Origin: an uncultured Flavobacteriaceae bacterium
GTDB taxonomy: Bacteria; Bacteroidota; Bacteroidia; Flavobacteriales; Flavobacteriaceae
Length of the DNA stretch: 64,000 nucleotides
NCBI GenBank assembly: GCA_947493175.1
Contig: CANLQD010000003.1
Span: forward strand, 930,001-994,000
Direction: 5' to 3'
A program made the position numbers and the translations under genes. The notes beneath the pieces are model-generated. The model made no database searches, was not told the origin of the DNA, and was given only the letters and a program-made list of their open reading frames with translations. Below are positions 33,111-42,420 of the stretch, piece after piece (positions within the stretch are counted from its first letter, which is position 1; each line of letters opens with the position of its first letter).

Positions 33111-34793
33111 TTATTCCAACACTTCCGAGATGGGGCTGCCCGTAGTACCGTTCGGAAACGAAATACCCAAAAGGCTTGCCAATGTCGGAGCTATATCGGG
33201 AATCTCCGTTCGTTTCACGGTATTTCCCTTTTGTATTCCTTTTCCATAAAACAGCAAGGGTACGTGGGTATCATATATCTGTGGCGAACCATGGGTTGAA
33301 CCTGTTTTTGGATAGGTGACAGTGCCCGGTTGCAAAACGACCAAAACGTCTCCGGAGCGTTTTTGGTTAAAGCCATTTTGCAAAATATAGGGTATGCCCG
33401 AGGTATAATTGTTGTGCATCATCTGCTGCCCAGTATACACACGGTCAATTCCTGGATAGTTCAATAGTTCGTTTGCAATACGTTGCTGCACATCGGCTAC
33501 ATCCAAATCTAAATTCTTGATAATCTTATGGTCCAGAAAAAACTGATAATTGGAAAAGTTTTTGATAATATCGGTCGAACCAAAAGTGAACTGTAAAAAC
33601 GGTGCAAATTGGGCTTTTATACTATCCCATTCCATATAACCTGCCGGAATCCTTTGCTTCTTAAGATATGCAGGAACGTCTACAGCTCCGTGGTCGGCGG
33701 TCAGAAAAACGGTATACTCATTTTCCCCTACTTTCTTGTCCAATGTTTTGAACAGCCGCGCCAAATCTACATCTAAACGCAGATACGTATCTTGTACTTC
33801 TTTGGAGTTCACCCCAAACTTGTGACCTATATAATCGGTACTCGAATAACTAATGGCCAAAAAGTCGGTAACTGAATCGGCACCCAACTGTTCTCCATCC
33901 AATGCAGCCAATGCAAAATCAGTCGTGATACTGTTTCCGTAGGGCGTGTATTTTAGTATCTCGAAATCTGCATTTTTATTCAATAGATTCGGCGTTTTAT
34001 GGGGGAAAGTAGGTGTCTCTTCTGTTTCGAAGAGTCCTTCATACTGATTATTGTCGAGGCCACTTTCTATATAAGTAGTCATATTCTTGAGCGTCGTCCA
34101 AGGCTTTTTATAGTTCTTGATCACTCCTGAAGCATTAAAATCATCGACCCATTTTGGCAGGGTAGGCGTGTAAAACGTACTTGTAATCCACTTACCTTCG
34201 TTGTCACCTTGAAACCAATAGGCTGCGTTTGCAGTATGACCTCCCGGTAACACCGCCCCCCTATCTTTTAAGGCGATGGCAATAGTTTTACCACGCATTT
34301 GAGTATGTAATCGAAGTTCATCTGTAATGGTGCTGACCTTCATACGATGCGGCGACATTTTACCCGCTTCGGAAGTAGTGCCCACAGAAGCATAGGTACT
34401 GTCGGAAGCACAATATACCTCTTCCCCAGAGACCTTATCGTACCAATCATTCCCAATGATACCATGGGTAGCTGGTGTAGTTCCCGTATAGACCGATGCG
34501 TGCCCCGGACCAGTGCTTGTGGGTGCGTAGTTAAAATGATTGTTCTTACAATTAAAACCATTATTTACCAATCGCTTAAAACCTCCATCCCCATAATGAT
34601 TCCAAAAACGGGTCAAATAATCATAGCGCATTTGATCGACTACGATACCGACAACAAGCTTGGGATTGGTCTTTAACTCAGTTGATAAGGACTCTTTGGA
34701 GGTGTTTTTAGATTTTCTCTGCCCCATTGAATCAGACGGTAGGCATATCAGTAAAAACAGTAGCAACGGCGCTAAAAAATAAGTCTTTAACAT
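33111..34793 (-). CDS. PafA-type alkaline phosphatase, exported
   Basis: This 560-residue periplasmic or surface phosphatase belongs to the nucleotide pyrophosphatase/PafA branch of the alkaline phosphatase superfamily. It has a signal peptide (about 1-24, ending SMGQ). Metal and catalytic motifs are VVDQMRYDYL (first Asp), the nucleophile region APTSTGPGHASVYTG (a threonine near 92-94), DYIGHKFG and FLTADHGAVDVP. PafA-like enzymes release phosphate from many monoesters and are typical of Bacteroidota. No Pho box was recognised upstream. MurI follows 9 bp downstream. Confidence 0.92.
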   Translation of the reverse strand: MLKTYFLAPLLLFLLICLPSDSMGQRKSKNTSKESLSTELKTNPKLVVGIVVDQMRYDYLTRFWNHYGDGGFKRLVNNGFNCKNNHFNYAPTSTGPGHASVYTGTTPATHGIIGNDWYDKVSGEEVYCASDSTYASVGTTSEAGKMSPHRMKVSTITDELRLHTQMRGKTIAIALKDRGAVLPGGHTANAAYWFQGDNEGKWITSTFYTPTLPKWVDDFNASGVIKNYKKPWTTLKNMTTYIESGLDNNQYEGLFETEETPTFPHKTPNLLNKNADFEILKYTPYGNSITTDFALAALDGEQLGADSVTDFLAISYSSTDYIGHKFGVNSKEVQDTYLRLDVDLARLFKTLDKKVGENEYTVFLTADHGAVDVPAYLKKQRIPAGYMEWDSIKAQFAPFLQFTFGSTDIIKNFSNYQFFLDHKIIKNLDLDVADVQQRIANELLNYPGIDRVYTGQQMMHNNYTSGIPYILQNGFNQKRSGDVLVVLQPGTVTYPKTGSTHGSPQIYDTHVPLLFYGKGIQKGNTVKRTEIPDIAPTLASLLGISFPNGTTGSPISEVLE

Positions 34794-34905
34794 TCTTCAT
34801 TTATTGAGGCTGTAAAAGTAAATAAATTCAACCTTTATATTTTAAATCAGGGTTAAATGATGGGCTTATTTGTTATTTTTACCCGAAGTAGTCTATTTTT
34901 ATTTC

Positions 34906-35643
34906 ATGAACCACCTTGCTCAGATTGGTAGTTATTTCTTAATGATACGCGAAGTCTTCAAAAAGCCGACCAAATGGCGTATTATGAAGACCTTGATTTT
35001 AAAGGAGATAGATGAACTGGTCTACAGTTCTCTGGGCATCATCATCTTCATTTCGTTCTTTATCGGAGCGGTTGTGACTATTCAGACGGCTTTGAATTTG
35101 AACAACCCCCTCATTCCAAAAAACCTGATCGGTTTCGCCACACGACAGTCGGTCATCCTGGAGTTCGCCCCTACATTCGTTTCCATTATCATGGCCGGTA
35201 AAGTAGGTTCTTATATTACTTCCAGCATCGGTACCATGCGCGTTACCGAGCAAATAGATGCACTCGAGGTCATGGGTGTAAACGCCCTTAACTATTTGGT
35301 ATTTCCGAAAATCATTGCGATGCTCTTTTACCCTTTTGCCATTGCCATATCAATGTATGTCGGTATTTTCGGCGGATGGTTGGCGGGGGTCTTCGGCGGA
35401 TTCCTGACCAGTGCCGATTTTGTAACCGGACTCACCTTGGATTTCATTCCGTTTCATATCGCATATGCTTTTATCAAAACGGTCATCTTCGCCCTGATTA
35501 TTGCAACCGTACCCGCTTTTCATGGATTTTATATGAAAGGAGGCGCTTTGGAAGTGGGCAAAGCCAGTACAACGGCTTTTGTCTGGACGAGTGTGGTCAT
35601 TATTATTCTGAATTACATATTAACACAATTGCTACTAGGCTGA
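34906..35643 (+). CDS. MlaE-type ABC transporter permease
   Basis: This 245-residue inner-membrane permease belongs to the MlaE/TtgB family that moves phospholipids between membranes. I start it at the ATG at 34906 (MNHLAQIGSYFLMIREVFKK); an in-frame ATG 36 bases earlier adds unlikely residues. Family motifs are ATRQSVILEFAPTFVSIIMAGKVGS, EQIDALEVMGVNALNYLVFPK and GGALEVGKASTTAFVWTSV. The stop codon overlaps the ATG of the ATPase gene by one base, so the two are translationally coupled. A gene for an MCE (MlaD-like) protein, usually next, is absent here. Confidence 0.92.
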   Translation: MNHLAQIGSYFLMIREVFKKPTKWRIMKTLILKEIDELVYSSLGIIIFISFFIGAVVTIQTALNLNNPLIPKNLIGFATRQSVILEFAPTFVSIIMAGKVGSYITSSIGTMRVTEQIDALEVMGVNALNYLVFPKIIAMLFYPFAIAISMYVGIFGGWLAGVFGGFLTSADFVTGLTLDFIPFHIAYAFIKTVIFALIIATVPAFHGFYMKGGALEVGKASTTAFVWTSVVIIILNYILTQLLLG

Positions 35644-36410
35644 TGATCGAGGTAAGGGATATACACAAATCGTTCGGGGATGCCCATGTGCTCAAAGGCA
35701 TTTCTACCACTTTTGAAAAGGGAAAGACCAACTTGGTCATTGGCCAAAGTGGTTCTGGAAAAACAGTATTCCTCAAGTGTTTATTAGGCCTTTTTACACC
35801 TGAAGAGGGCGATATTATATATGACGGCAAGATTTATTCCAACCTTTCTGTGGATGAGCGACGGAATCTACGACAGGAAATGGGGATGGTCTTTCAAGGA
35901 AGCGCCCTTTTTGACAGCATGACGGTTGCCGGCAATGTACAATTTCCGTTGGAAATGTTTACAAAGCAATCAAAATCCGAGATGCAAGACCGGGTCGATA
36001 CGGTATTGAAAAGGGTGAATCTGATTGACGCACATCACAAGTTTCCTTCTGAAATCTCGGGTGGTATGCAAAAAAGGGTGGCCATTGCCAGAGCCATCGT
36101 TATGAATCCCAAGTATCTTTTTTGTGATGAGCCCAACTCGGGGCTTGACCCCAAAACAGCTATCCTTATCGATGATTTGATCAAGGAAATTACCGAAGAA
36201 TACGATATCGTTACCATTATCAATACACATGACATGAACTCGGTCATGCAAATAGGGGAAAAAATTCTTTTCTTAAAAAACGGTTTAAAAGAATGGGAAG
36301 GCACCAAACATGAAATTTTTAAGACCGATAATGAAGCGGTAACCGGTTTTGTCTATTCTTCCGATCTTTTTAAAAAAGTGCGTCAAATGTATATAGAAGA
36401 AAAGAATTAG
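35643..36410 (+). CDS. MlaF-type ABC transporter ATP-binding protein
   Basis: This 255-residue ATPase pairs with the permease just upstream. The true start is the ATG at 35643, overlapping the permease stop; longer upstream extensions of the frame do not look coding. Walker A is GQSGSGKT, the ABC signature is SGGMQKRVAIARA, Walker B is YLFCDEPNSGLDP and the switch histidine is in INTHDM. NSGLDP is characteristic of the MlaF group. No MlaD or MlaB/C genes are adjacent, so those parts would lie elsewhere. Confidence 0.94.
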   Translation: MIEVRDIHKSFGDAHVLKGISTTFEKGKTNLVIGQSGSGKTVFLKCLLGLFTPEEGDIIYDGKIYSNLSVDERRNLRQEMGMVFQGSALFDSMTVAGNVQFPLEMFTKQSKSEMQDRVDTVLKRVNLIDAHHKFPSEISGGMQKRVAIARAIVMNPKYLFCDEPNSGLDPKTAILIDDLIKEITEEYDIVTIINTHDMNSVMQIGEKILFLKNGLKEWEGTKHEIFKTDNEAVTGFVYSSDLFKKVRQMYIEEKN

Positions 36411-36452
36411 AAATCAGCACGGTTCGTCTTCTGCCATCACTAAAAAAAGCTC

Positions 36453-37910
36453 TTAATTTCGTAATTGCACCAATGTATCTTTTAAACGAACACGCAGCCA
36501 GTTCAGCAGTTGTTTATTGTCTTTCGCCATTTGACTTCGAGAAGTACCTCTTTTCCACTTTGCCTCAAAGATCGTAAGGGTATCGGTCTTCTTAAAATCT
36601 GTTCTCAGGGCACTACTATATTCTAACGAGAGCAAATTCTTATGGTTGGCCCTAGCCTCGTTACTGATATCTTTAAAGGGTATCTGTTTCGATTCCAATC
36701 TTTTTAACCGACTTAATTCCGATTCCAATAATCTTATTTTTTCATCTTTCCCTACCAGAATGCTCTTTTGGGACTCATATAATTCGGTGGCATACTTAAA
36801 TTGGTCAATCGCTTCGTTCTTACCGCCTTGAATCACTTGAAGTTCAGTATCCTGTAATTTGGAATAGTAGTCGTTCTTTTGCTTGTTCCAGGTAGCAATA
36901 ACACCTTCAGGAATGGTCTCGTTGCCCATAAAGACCAATTCAATAACGGGATTTTCTCCTTCATTATATTCGATATCGGTAAAATCTTCTAAGAACCTCC
37001 CTTCTCCCATAAATTGATATGTAGCGATTTCCGAAGCGATAAAATCGTTTGCCTGTCTTTTGAATAACGACTCTTGAAAGGTGCGATAAAAAGTATATCC
37101 CGCAGGCACCATAACCACCAATGCTAACAAAGAGGCCATACGTGCGATCAGCCTACGCTTTTGCGAGTTGGCATAACGCACCATGGGAAAGCGCAATAAT
37201 TTTATAATCAAAAAGGTGGCCAATGCAATGAAGATACTATTGATAAGGAACAGGAACATGGCCGCACCGGCATAGACCAAATTACCAATGGCAAGTCCAA
37301 AACCAACGGTACAAAGCGGCGGCATCAGAGCGGTAGCAATGGCCACCCCAAAAATAACGGAAGCGATGGTACCCTTTTTGGCCCGCGCGATAACGAGCGC
37401 CGATCCGCCAAAGAAAGCAATCAGTACATCAAGAATATCAGGTTCGGTACGGGCAATCAATTCCGAGGTCTCTTCATCTAACGGAAGTAAAAAGAAAATA
37501 TAGGCTGTGAGCACACTCAACACCACCATAACGGTGAAGTTTTTGAGCGAACGCCTTAGCGTATCGATATCGTTAATGGCCAGTGACATGCCCACCCCTA
37601 AAATAGGTCCCATTAAAGGAGATATCAACATGGCACCAATAACCACCGCCGGGGAGTTTTTGGCCAGCCCCAAGGATGCCACCAAAATGGAGCAAATCAA
37701 AATCCAGGATGTATGGCCCTTGAACGGAATATCCGCAATGATCGCCTCCTTGGTAGCTTCCTGATCGGTATTGGAACGAATATCCAAAAGGTCTGCCAAA
37801 AAAGCCTTGGTACTTCCCAATAGCCCTTTGAAATCCTTTTTTACATCCTCCGGGTTACCAGAAGGTTTTTGGAAGGGCATACCGTTATCTTGGTCCAAAC
37901 CGTTACTCAT
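36453..37910 (-). CDS. DUF389 (TIGR00341 family) membrane protein
   Basis: A 485-residue membrane protein. Residues about 60-270 contain the DUF389 domain with several hydrophobic helices and the conserved AVVIGAMLISPLMGPILGVG, DIDTLRRSLKNF and ALMPPLCTVGFGLA. The C-terminal part (about 290-485) is hydrophilic with a predicted coiled coil (QFKYATELYESQKS through LESELSRLKRLES) and should extend outside the membrane. The family's transport or sensing function is unknown. It lies 2 bp after manC, same strand, with no obvious functional tie. Confidence 0.88.
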   Translation of the reverse strand: MSNGLDQDNGMPFQKPSGNPEDVKKDFKGLLGSTKAFLADLLDIRSNTDQEATKEAIIADIPFKGHTSWILICSILVASLGLAKNSPAVVIGAMLISPLMGPILGVGMSLAINDIDTLRRSLKNFTVMVVLSVLTAYIFFLLPLDEETSELIARTEPDILDVLIAFFGGSALVIARAKKGTIASVIFGVAIATALMPPLCTVGFGLAIGNLVYAGAAMFLFLINSIFIALATFLIIKLLRFPMVRYANSQKRRLIARMASLLALVVMVPAGYTFYRTFQESLFKRQANDFIASEIATYQFMGEGRFLEDFTDIEYNEGENPVIELVFMGNETIPEGVIATWNKQKNDYYSKLQDTELQVIQGGKNEAIDQFKYATELYESQKSILVGKDEKIRLLESELSRLKRLESKQIPFKDISNEARANHKNLLSLEYSSALRTDFKKTDTLTIFEAKWKRGTSRSQMAKDNKQLLNWLRVRLKDTLVQLRN

Positions 37911-37912
37911 GA

Positions 37913-38992
37913 TTATGCATATTGGTCACCAAAGGCATCTTTAACCTTGGATAGCACTTGTTTAATATCTTGTTCTTTTGCTTTTGGATAAATCAGTAGA
38001 ACTTCCTCTTTATCCACGATAATATAGTCTTCCAACCCGTCGACCACAACGACTTTTCCTTTAGGGGAACGAATCATATTCCCGTGCGCGTCCTGACTCA
38101 GCACCTTTCCGTTTACCACGGCATTGCTATCGGCATCTTTATCCAACTTGTCGTATAAGGATCCCCAAGTTCCCAAATCGTTCCAATCAAAGGTTGCCGG
38201 AAGCACGAAAATCGACTTGGAGTTTTCCAAAATAGCATAGTCAATCGAAATATTCTCTGCCTTCGGATAATTTTCCTGGATAAAGGCTTTTTCTTCGGTA
38301 TTATTGTAACAAGACATCCCCGATTCAAAAAGGGAATATTGAGCAGGCTGATAGCTTTTAAAAGCATTTACAATTGTTTTTACACTCCACATAAAGATCC
38401 CCGCGTTCCAAAGAAAATTCCCCTGCGCTAAAAACTCCTTTGCCGTTTCATAATCGGGTTTTTCCCGAAATTGATCTACTTTTTTGAGCCCCTCTCCACT
38501 GTTTTTCTCAAATTCAATGTATCCAAAACCTGTATTGGGAAAAGTGGGTTTTATCCCGAGCGTACAGAGCACTTCTTCTTTCTCGCATTTTTCGAAACAA
38601 AGGGTGACATCTTTGGCAAAAGCGTCTTCATCCTCGATCCAATGGTCACTTGGTGCCACGATCATGACTCCATCGGGATTCATTTTTTGAATCTTCAAAG
38701 CTGCATAAAGAATACATGGTGCCGTATTGCGCATGGCGGGCTCCAGCACTACCTGATCTTGTTTTACCATAGGTAGCTGTTCCAAGACCAAATCGTTATA
38801 CCGCTCATTGGTAAGAATCAAAATGTTTTCGGTCGGCACGAACTTATTCAGCCGCTGAAAGGTTTTTTGTATCAAAGTACTACCCGTTCCCAACATATCA
38901 TGAAATTGTTTGGGGTTTTCGGTAGTACTTATTGGCCAAAATCGAGATCCGACCCCACCGGCCATTAATACTGCATAATAATTTTTGTTCAT
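37913..38992 (-). CDS. manC: Mannose-1-phosphate guanylyltransferase
   Basis: ManC makes GDP-mannose from mannose-1-phosphate and GTP for surface polysaccharides. The 359-residue protein starts with MAGGVGSRFWPISTTENPKQF, the nucleotidyltransferase signature; further motifs are ILTNERYNDLV, VAPSDHWI, GYIEFEKN and FDWNDLGTWGSLY. It lacks the isomerase domain of the bifunctional ManC/A type, being only about 360 residues. Downstream on the same strand is the DUF389 gene, upstream a SprT gene. Confidence 0.94.
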   Translation of the reverse strand: MNKNYYAVLMAGGVGSRFWPISTTENPKQFHDMLGTGSTLIQKTFQRLNKFVPTENILILTNERYNDLVLEQLPMVKQDQVVLEPAMRNTAPCILYAALKIQKMNPDGVMIVAPSDHWIEDEDAFAKDVTLCFEKCEKEEVLCTLGIKPTFPNTGFGYIEFEKNSGEGLKKVDQFREKPDYETAKEFLAQGNFLWNAGIFMWSVKTIVNAFKSYQPAQYSLFESGMSCYNNTEEKAFIQENYPKAENISIDYAILENSKSIFVLPATFDWNDLGTWGSLYDKLDKDADSNAVVNGKVLSQDAHGNMIRSPKGKVVVVDGLEDYIIVDKEEVLLIYPKAKEQDIKQVLSKVKDAFGDQYA

Positions 38993-39079
38993 TGTATGTT
39001 TATTTCCTGCGTATCAAGTTGCTTGAAAGCTCCTTCATCGCTTTTTTTAAATTCATTAATTTCGTATGCCCCGGTCTAA

Positions 39080-39682
39080 TCAATCGCTGAGCAACTCTAC
39101 TTCCGCGTTGGGTTGAAACAGATACATTTTTCCGGTCGACACTTCCACACATTCATACCGCTTTACCCTTTTGCGGCCTTTTTTAAACCGTTTTCCGTTA
39201 TAAATGCGAAAAACACTCCCTAAAGGTAATTCAAAAACGTAGGATTTATCGGTATGTTGTGTATCGAATTGTTTCAACGCTATCGATAATTGTGCATCGG
39301 TACTACTACTGGCCTTTGGGTTCTTAAAATGTTTTGCCAAGAGGGGTAGCAACTTTGACGGAAAAACCTCTGGACGAATAAAGGGCAACATCAAATGCTG
39401 AAAGGTATGTTTCCATTCCATGCCGTGTGGCTTTATGTTTCTCCCATATTTTTCAAATGCTACCAAATGCGCAATCTCATGAACCAACGTAATCAAAAAA
39501 CGATATTTATTCAACGTGGCATTGACCGTAATTTGATGTCTACCATCGGGCATTCTGCGATAATCGCCATGTCGCGTAACCCGCTCGTTAACGATTTTCA
39601 GGTGTACTCCTGTCTGTTTGATTAAGCTCAGGCAGGCATCTACGGATCGTTCCGGGAGGTATTTTTGGAGTATAGCATCCAT
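39080..39682 (-). CDS. SprT-like zinc metalloprotease-fold protein
   Basis: The 200-residue protein has the SprT core: the zinc/catalytic motif LVHEIAHLVAFEKYG (HExxH) at about residues 67-71, followed by IKPHGMEWKHTFQHL, where the second histidine acts as ligand. The C-terminal part (YVFELPLGSVFRIYNGKRF, KRYECVEVSTGKMY) matches the family's beta segment. SprT proteins are related to Spartan, which repairs DNA-protein crosslinks, but the bacterial function is not settled. It lies 87 bp upstream of manC on the same strand. Confidence 0.88.
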   Translation of the reverse strand: MDAILQKYLPERSVDACLSLIKQTGVHLKIVNERVTRHGDYRRMPDGRHQITVNATLNKYRFLITLVHEIAHLVAFEKYGRNIKPHGMEWKHTFQHLMLPFIRPEVFPSKLLPLLAKHFKNPKASSSTDAQLSIALKQFDTQHTDKSYVFELPLGSVFRIYNGKRFKKGRKRVKRYECVEVSTGKMYLFQPNAEVELLSD

Positions 39683-39872
39683 CAGTGCAAAAGTACTTTT
39701 TTGAATTACACCTTGGAATGAATTTTCAGTACAATTTTATCGCAGTTCCTGAGTTTAAAAGTGCAAAAGCCTATTCCCTAACCAAAAGACGCAGTTCCCT
39801 AATTATCTTTTTGATATGGCCAAACTTGCCTATAATTTTGCCCCTAATAAGGATATCCTAATCTGAACGAAG

Positions 39873-41762
39873 TTGATACGACCGAAAAAAATACTGTTTT
39901 TTCTACTCATTGTAGCCCAATGCACATTCGCCCAATCATTTTTGAGTGAACTCAAAAGTGCTGAAGAATTCGAAAAATTAAGTGGCACTCCACTAGTTCA
40001 AAAATACGGGCAAGTGGGCGCGGTCAAAATCGTGTACGATCTATCTTCCGAAAAGCTTTATTTCATAAATGGTAAAAACTATCTATACCATTATTCTTTT
40101 TGTAATGAATACCTAAACTACCGTCCGGAACTTGCATATTTCAACGAACACAATTACACCAATAGCAAGCAACGCCGCTATCTGCTGGCCAATCTAAACT
40201 ACTTCGAGACACAAAAACGGTACGCCTTGGAGATTGGTGCCTCTGATGAAATGGAAGTCCCCAGTATCCTAGAACTATTCGAATTGGTACGTGAAAGCAC
40301 CTTCATAAGCAACAAGCTTCTTTTTTTTCTGAACAGTGACCGCTTACAGAAAGAGGCTGGCTTCCTTACGGAGCATATACCGGTCTTGTTACCCGCAGAG
40401 GTCTACGAAAAGCAGCAGTATCAACCTATTAGTTCTTATAAAGGATATGGCACACTACGATTCATAGAGGATTTCGAGAGGGAAAAAGATCAAATCGGAC
40501 CAAATGATATTATTGTTTTGAACGAAACCCCTTTATATCTTCCTGAAGTTTCAGGTATTTTAGTTTCCGAATTTCAGACACCTTTAAGCCACTTGACCCT
40601 TTTGGGGCAAAATAGGAAAATACCGATTGCCGCCTACAAAAATGCTTTTAAGGACAAGAGACTAGAAAAACTTGAGGGTCAGTCGGTTCGTTATGAAGTA
40701 AAGAACGATACATTTCTTATAAAAACTTCCCATAAGAGGTTACGTAAAAAGAAAAGAAAAAAATTGATCAAACTACCTTATGACCTCACTGTCGATTCAC
40801 TGATAGGGATAGCGTATCTTACCAAAAAGAGCTATCGATATGTGGGGAACAAAGCTTCCAACTTTGGGCTTTTGTATCAACTCAGCCAGCATGCTGATTT
40901 TAAGACACCCGAAGGTGCATTTGCCATTCCTTTTTATTTCTACCATCAGCACGCACAAACTTCCGGGGCGTATGACTTGTTGGATACACTGTTGACAGAT
41001 AATCGGCCATTCACCGATAAGAACTCATTAAGGCGCTACTTAAAACGTATCCGGAAGGTTATCAAAGAGACTCCGGTCGACGAGGAACTGCTTCGTTCGG
41101 TCGAAGCGACCATACGAAGCAACGGAACCTATAAAAGAATGCGATTTCGGTCTTCTACCAACGCCGAAGATGCAAAGGGTTTCTCCGGGGCAGGACTTTA
41201 TACTTCTAAAACAGGAGAATTAGACCACTCGAAGAAAACCATTGAAAAGGCCATCAAAAAGGTATGGGCAAGCTTGTGGTCTTATGAGGCCTTTTTGGAG
41301 CGCACTTATTTTAACATACCCCATGAATCGGTATATATGGGAATTCTTGTGCACCGCTCATTCCCATCTGAAGCGGTAAACGGAGTGGCCGTTACCAAAA
41401 ACCTATACCGAAAGGAAAGCCAGGGTTTTGTCGTGAACGCACAACTAGGAAACGAAAACGTGGTAAATCCCGATATCGGAATTATAAGCGACCAGTTCAT
41501 CTGTTACCCGGAAACCGCAGACGACCTCTACAAAAAGACGATCGACATCATTACAACTTCCAATTTGAACAATGGTCAACTGACCATGACCTCAACAGAG
41601 ATAGCACACTTGGCCAATTCACTACAGGCGGTCAAGAACTATTTTCACAAAAAACTATATCGCACGAAAACGTACATAAACCTGGGCATCGACGTCGAAT
41701 TTAAATTAGATGGAGAAGAACGCATACTCTATATAAAACAAGCTCGTATCTACAACGACTGA
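39873..41762 (+). CDS. Exported protein with phosphohistidine and PPDK-type ATP-binding domains (dikinase-like)
   Basis: The 629-residue protein starts at a TTG codon (39873). It has a signal peptide (about 1-21, ending QCTFAQS), so it is exported. Residues about 30-200 are an uncharacterised region. Residues about 208-260 look like the mobile phosphohistidine domain of PEP-utilising enzymes: NDIIVLNETPLYLPEVSGILV, then TPLSHLTLLG with His240. Residues about 318-629 are a PPDK N-terminal-type ATP-grasp domain: YVGNKASNFGLL, FRSSTNAEDAKGFSGAGLYT, VWASLWSYEAFLERTY, VEFKLDGEERILYIKQAR. The PEP/pyruvate TIM barrel is missing. The order phosphohistidine-then-ATP domain is that of glucan water dikinases, not of PEP synthase. 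Substrate unknown; ATP supply outside the cytoplasm is a puzzle. Confidence 0.8.
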   Translation: MIRPKKILFFLLIVAQCTFAQSFLSELKSAEEFEKLSGTPLVQKYGQVGAVKIVYDLSSEKLYFINGKNYLYHYSFCNEYLNYRPELAYFNEHNYTNSKQRRYLLANLNYFETQKRYALEIGASDEMEVPSILELFELVRESTFISNKLLFFLNSDRLQKEAGFLTEHIPVLLPAEVYEKQQYQPISSYKGYGTLRFIEDFEREKDQIGPNDIIVLNETPLYLPEVSGILVSEFQTPLSHLTLLGQNRKIPIAAYKNAFKDKRLEKLEGQSVRYEVKNDTFLIKTSHKRLRKKKRKKLIKLPYDLTVDSLIGIAYLTKKSYRYVGNKASNFGLLYQLSQHADFKTPEGAFAIPFYFYHQHAQTSGAYDLLDTLLTDNRPFTDKNSLRRYLKRIRKVIKETPVDEELLRSVEATIRSNGTYKRMRFRSSTNAEDAKGFSGAGLYTSKTGELDHSKKTIEKAIKKVWASLWSYEAFLERTYFNIPHESVYMGILVHRSFPSEAVNGVAVTKNLYRKESQGFVVNAQLGNENVVNPDIGIISDQFICYPETADDLYKKTIDIITTSNLNNGQLTMTSTEIAHLANSLQAVKNYFHKKLYRTKTYINLGIDVEFKLDGEERILYIKQARIYND

Positions 41763-41825
41763 TTCGTGATACCTATTCTTCAGAAAACACTATCTTCGAT
41801 TTCAACCAAGACCCGACCTACCCGT

Positions 41826-42420
41826 ATGAAAAAGATAGTAACCCTATTCATCCTACTTATAATGGGCAACTGCGGCATCAAGGTTTTTAAAACCAAATGG
41901 AAGAAAGAAAGAAAGAAATAGCACCAAAAAAATATACCGCCCGATTCGAGACCAACAAAGGGAATTTCGACCTAAAAGTAACACGAGAACCTTCCCCAAA
42001 GGCAGCCGACCGTTTTTACCAGCTAGTTAAACACCGATATTTTGACAATGCTATTTTCTATCGGGTGAATCCTGGGTTCGCGGCACAGTTCGGCACAAGC
42101 GATAGTACAAAGCATCAAAGGTGGGATGCGGTATAAGTCCCAGATGAAAAAGTACTACAAGGCAATAAAAAAGGCACACTCAGTTTCGATAGAAGCGGTA
42201 AAGAAACTCGCACCACCAACCTTTTATCAACCTTAACAACAATAGCTATCTAGACATCATTACTTTTGAAGGGGTCAAAAGTTTCCCGACATTCGGTGAG
42301 GTTATAAAAGGCATGAAAGTGGTCGAGTCGCTCTACTCGGGCTACGCCGACCGGAAAAAAATCTTAGAGAAATTTTCAAAGCTCGACCTGATTCATAAAG
42401 TATATCTTCTGGAAGATTAA
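41826..42420 (+). pseudogene. Decayed cyclophilin-type peptidyl-prolyl isomerase lipoprotein
   Basis: The first frame (ATG at 41826) gives a lipoprotein signal with MGNC lipobox and ends at a TAG at 41919-41921. The second, shifted frame (from 41897) reads ARFETNKGNFDLKVTREPS and FYRVNPGFAAQFGTSD, clear cyclophilin sequence, to a TAA at 42134-42136. The same frame continues VPDEKVLQGNKKGTLSFDRS, and after a one-base loss in a T run near 42221 the third frame gives FINLNNNSYLD, TFEGVKSFPTFGEVI and a stop at 42418-42420. Three lesions (a shift at a GAAA tract, a nonsense codon, a -1 shift) make this a pseudogene rather than a phase-variable gene. It would have been an exported folding catalyst of about 195 residues. 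Confidence 0.85.
41903..41918 (+). repeat. (GAAA)4 tetranucleotide tract inside the decayed PPIase
   Basis: Four GAAA units mark the exact place where the lipoprotein-signal frame and the isomerase frame separate. One more unit (four bases) would join the frames. The tract is probably where the first frameshift arose by slippage. Confidence 0.7.

Noticed and set aside
35376..35642. Upstream extension of the MlaF-type ATPase frame
   Set aside because: The extension overlaps the permease gene in another frame and is not ABC-like; the ATPase begins at ATG 35643 with MIEVRDIHKSFG.
41897..41921. Phase-variable PPIase lipoprotein through the GAAA tract
   Set aside because: Adding one GAAA unit would join the signal and isomerase frames, but a nonsense codon at 42134 and a further frameshift near 42221 would still break the gene, so simple decay is the better reading.
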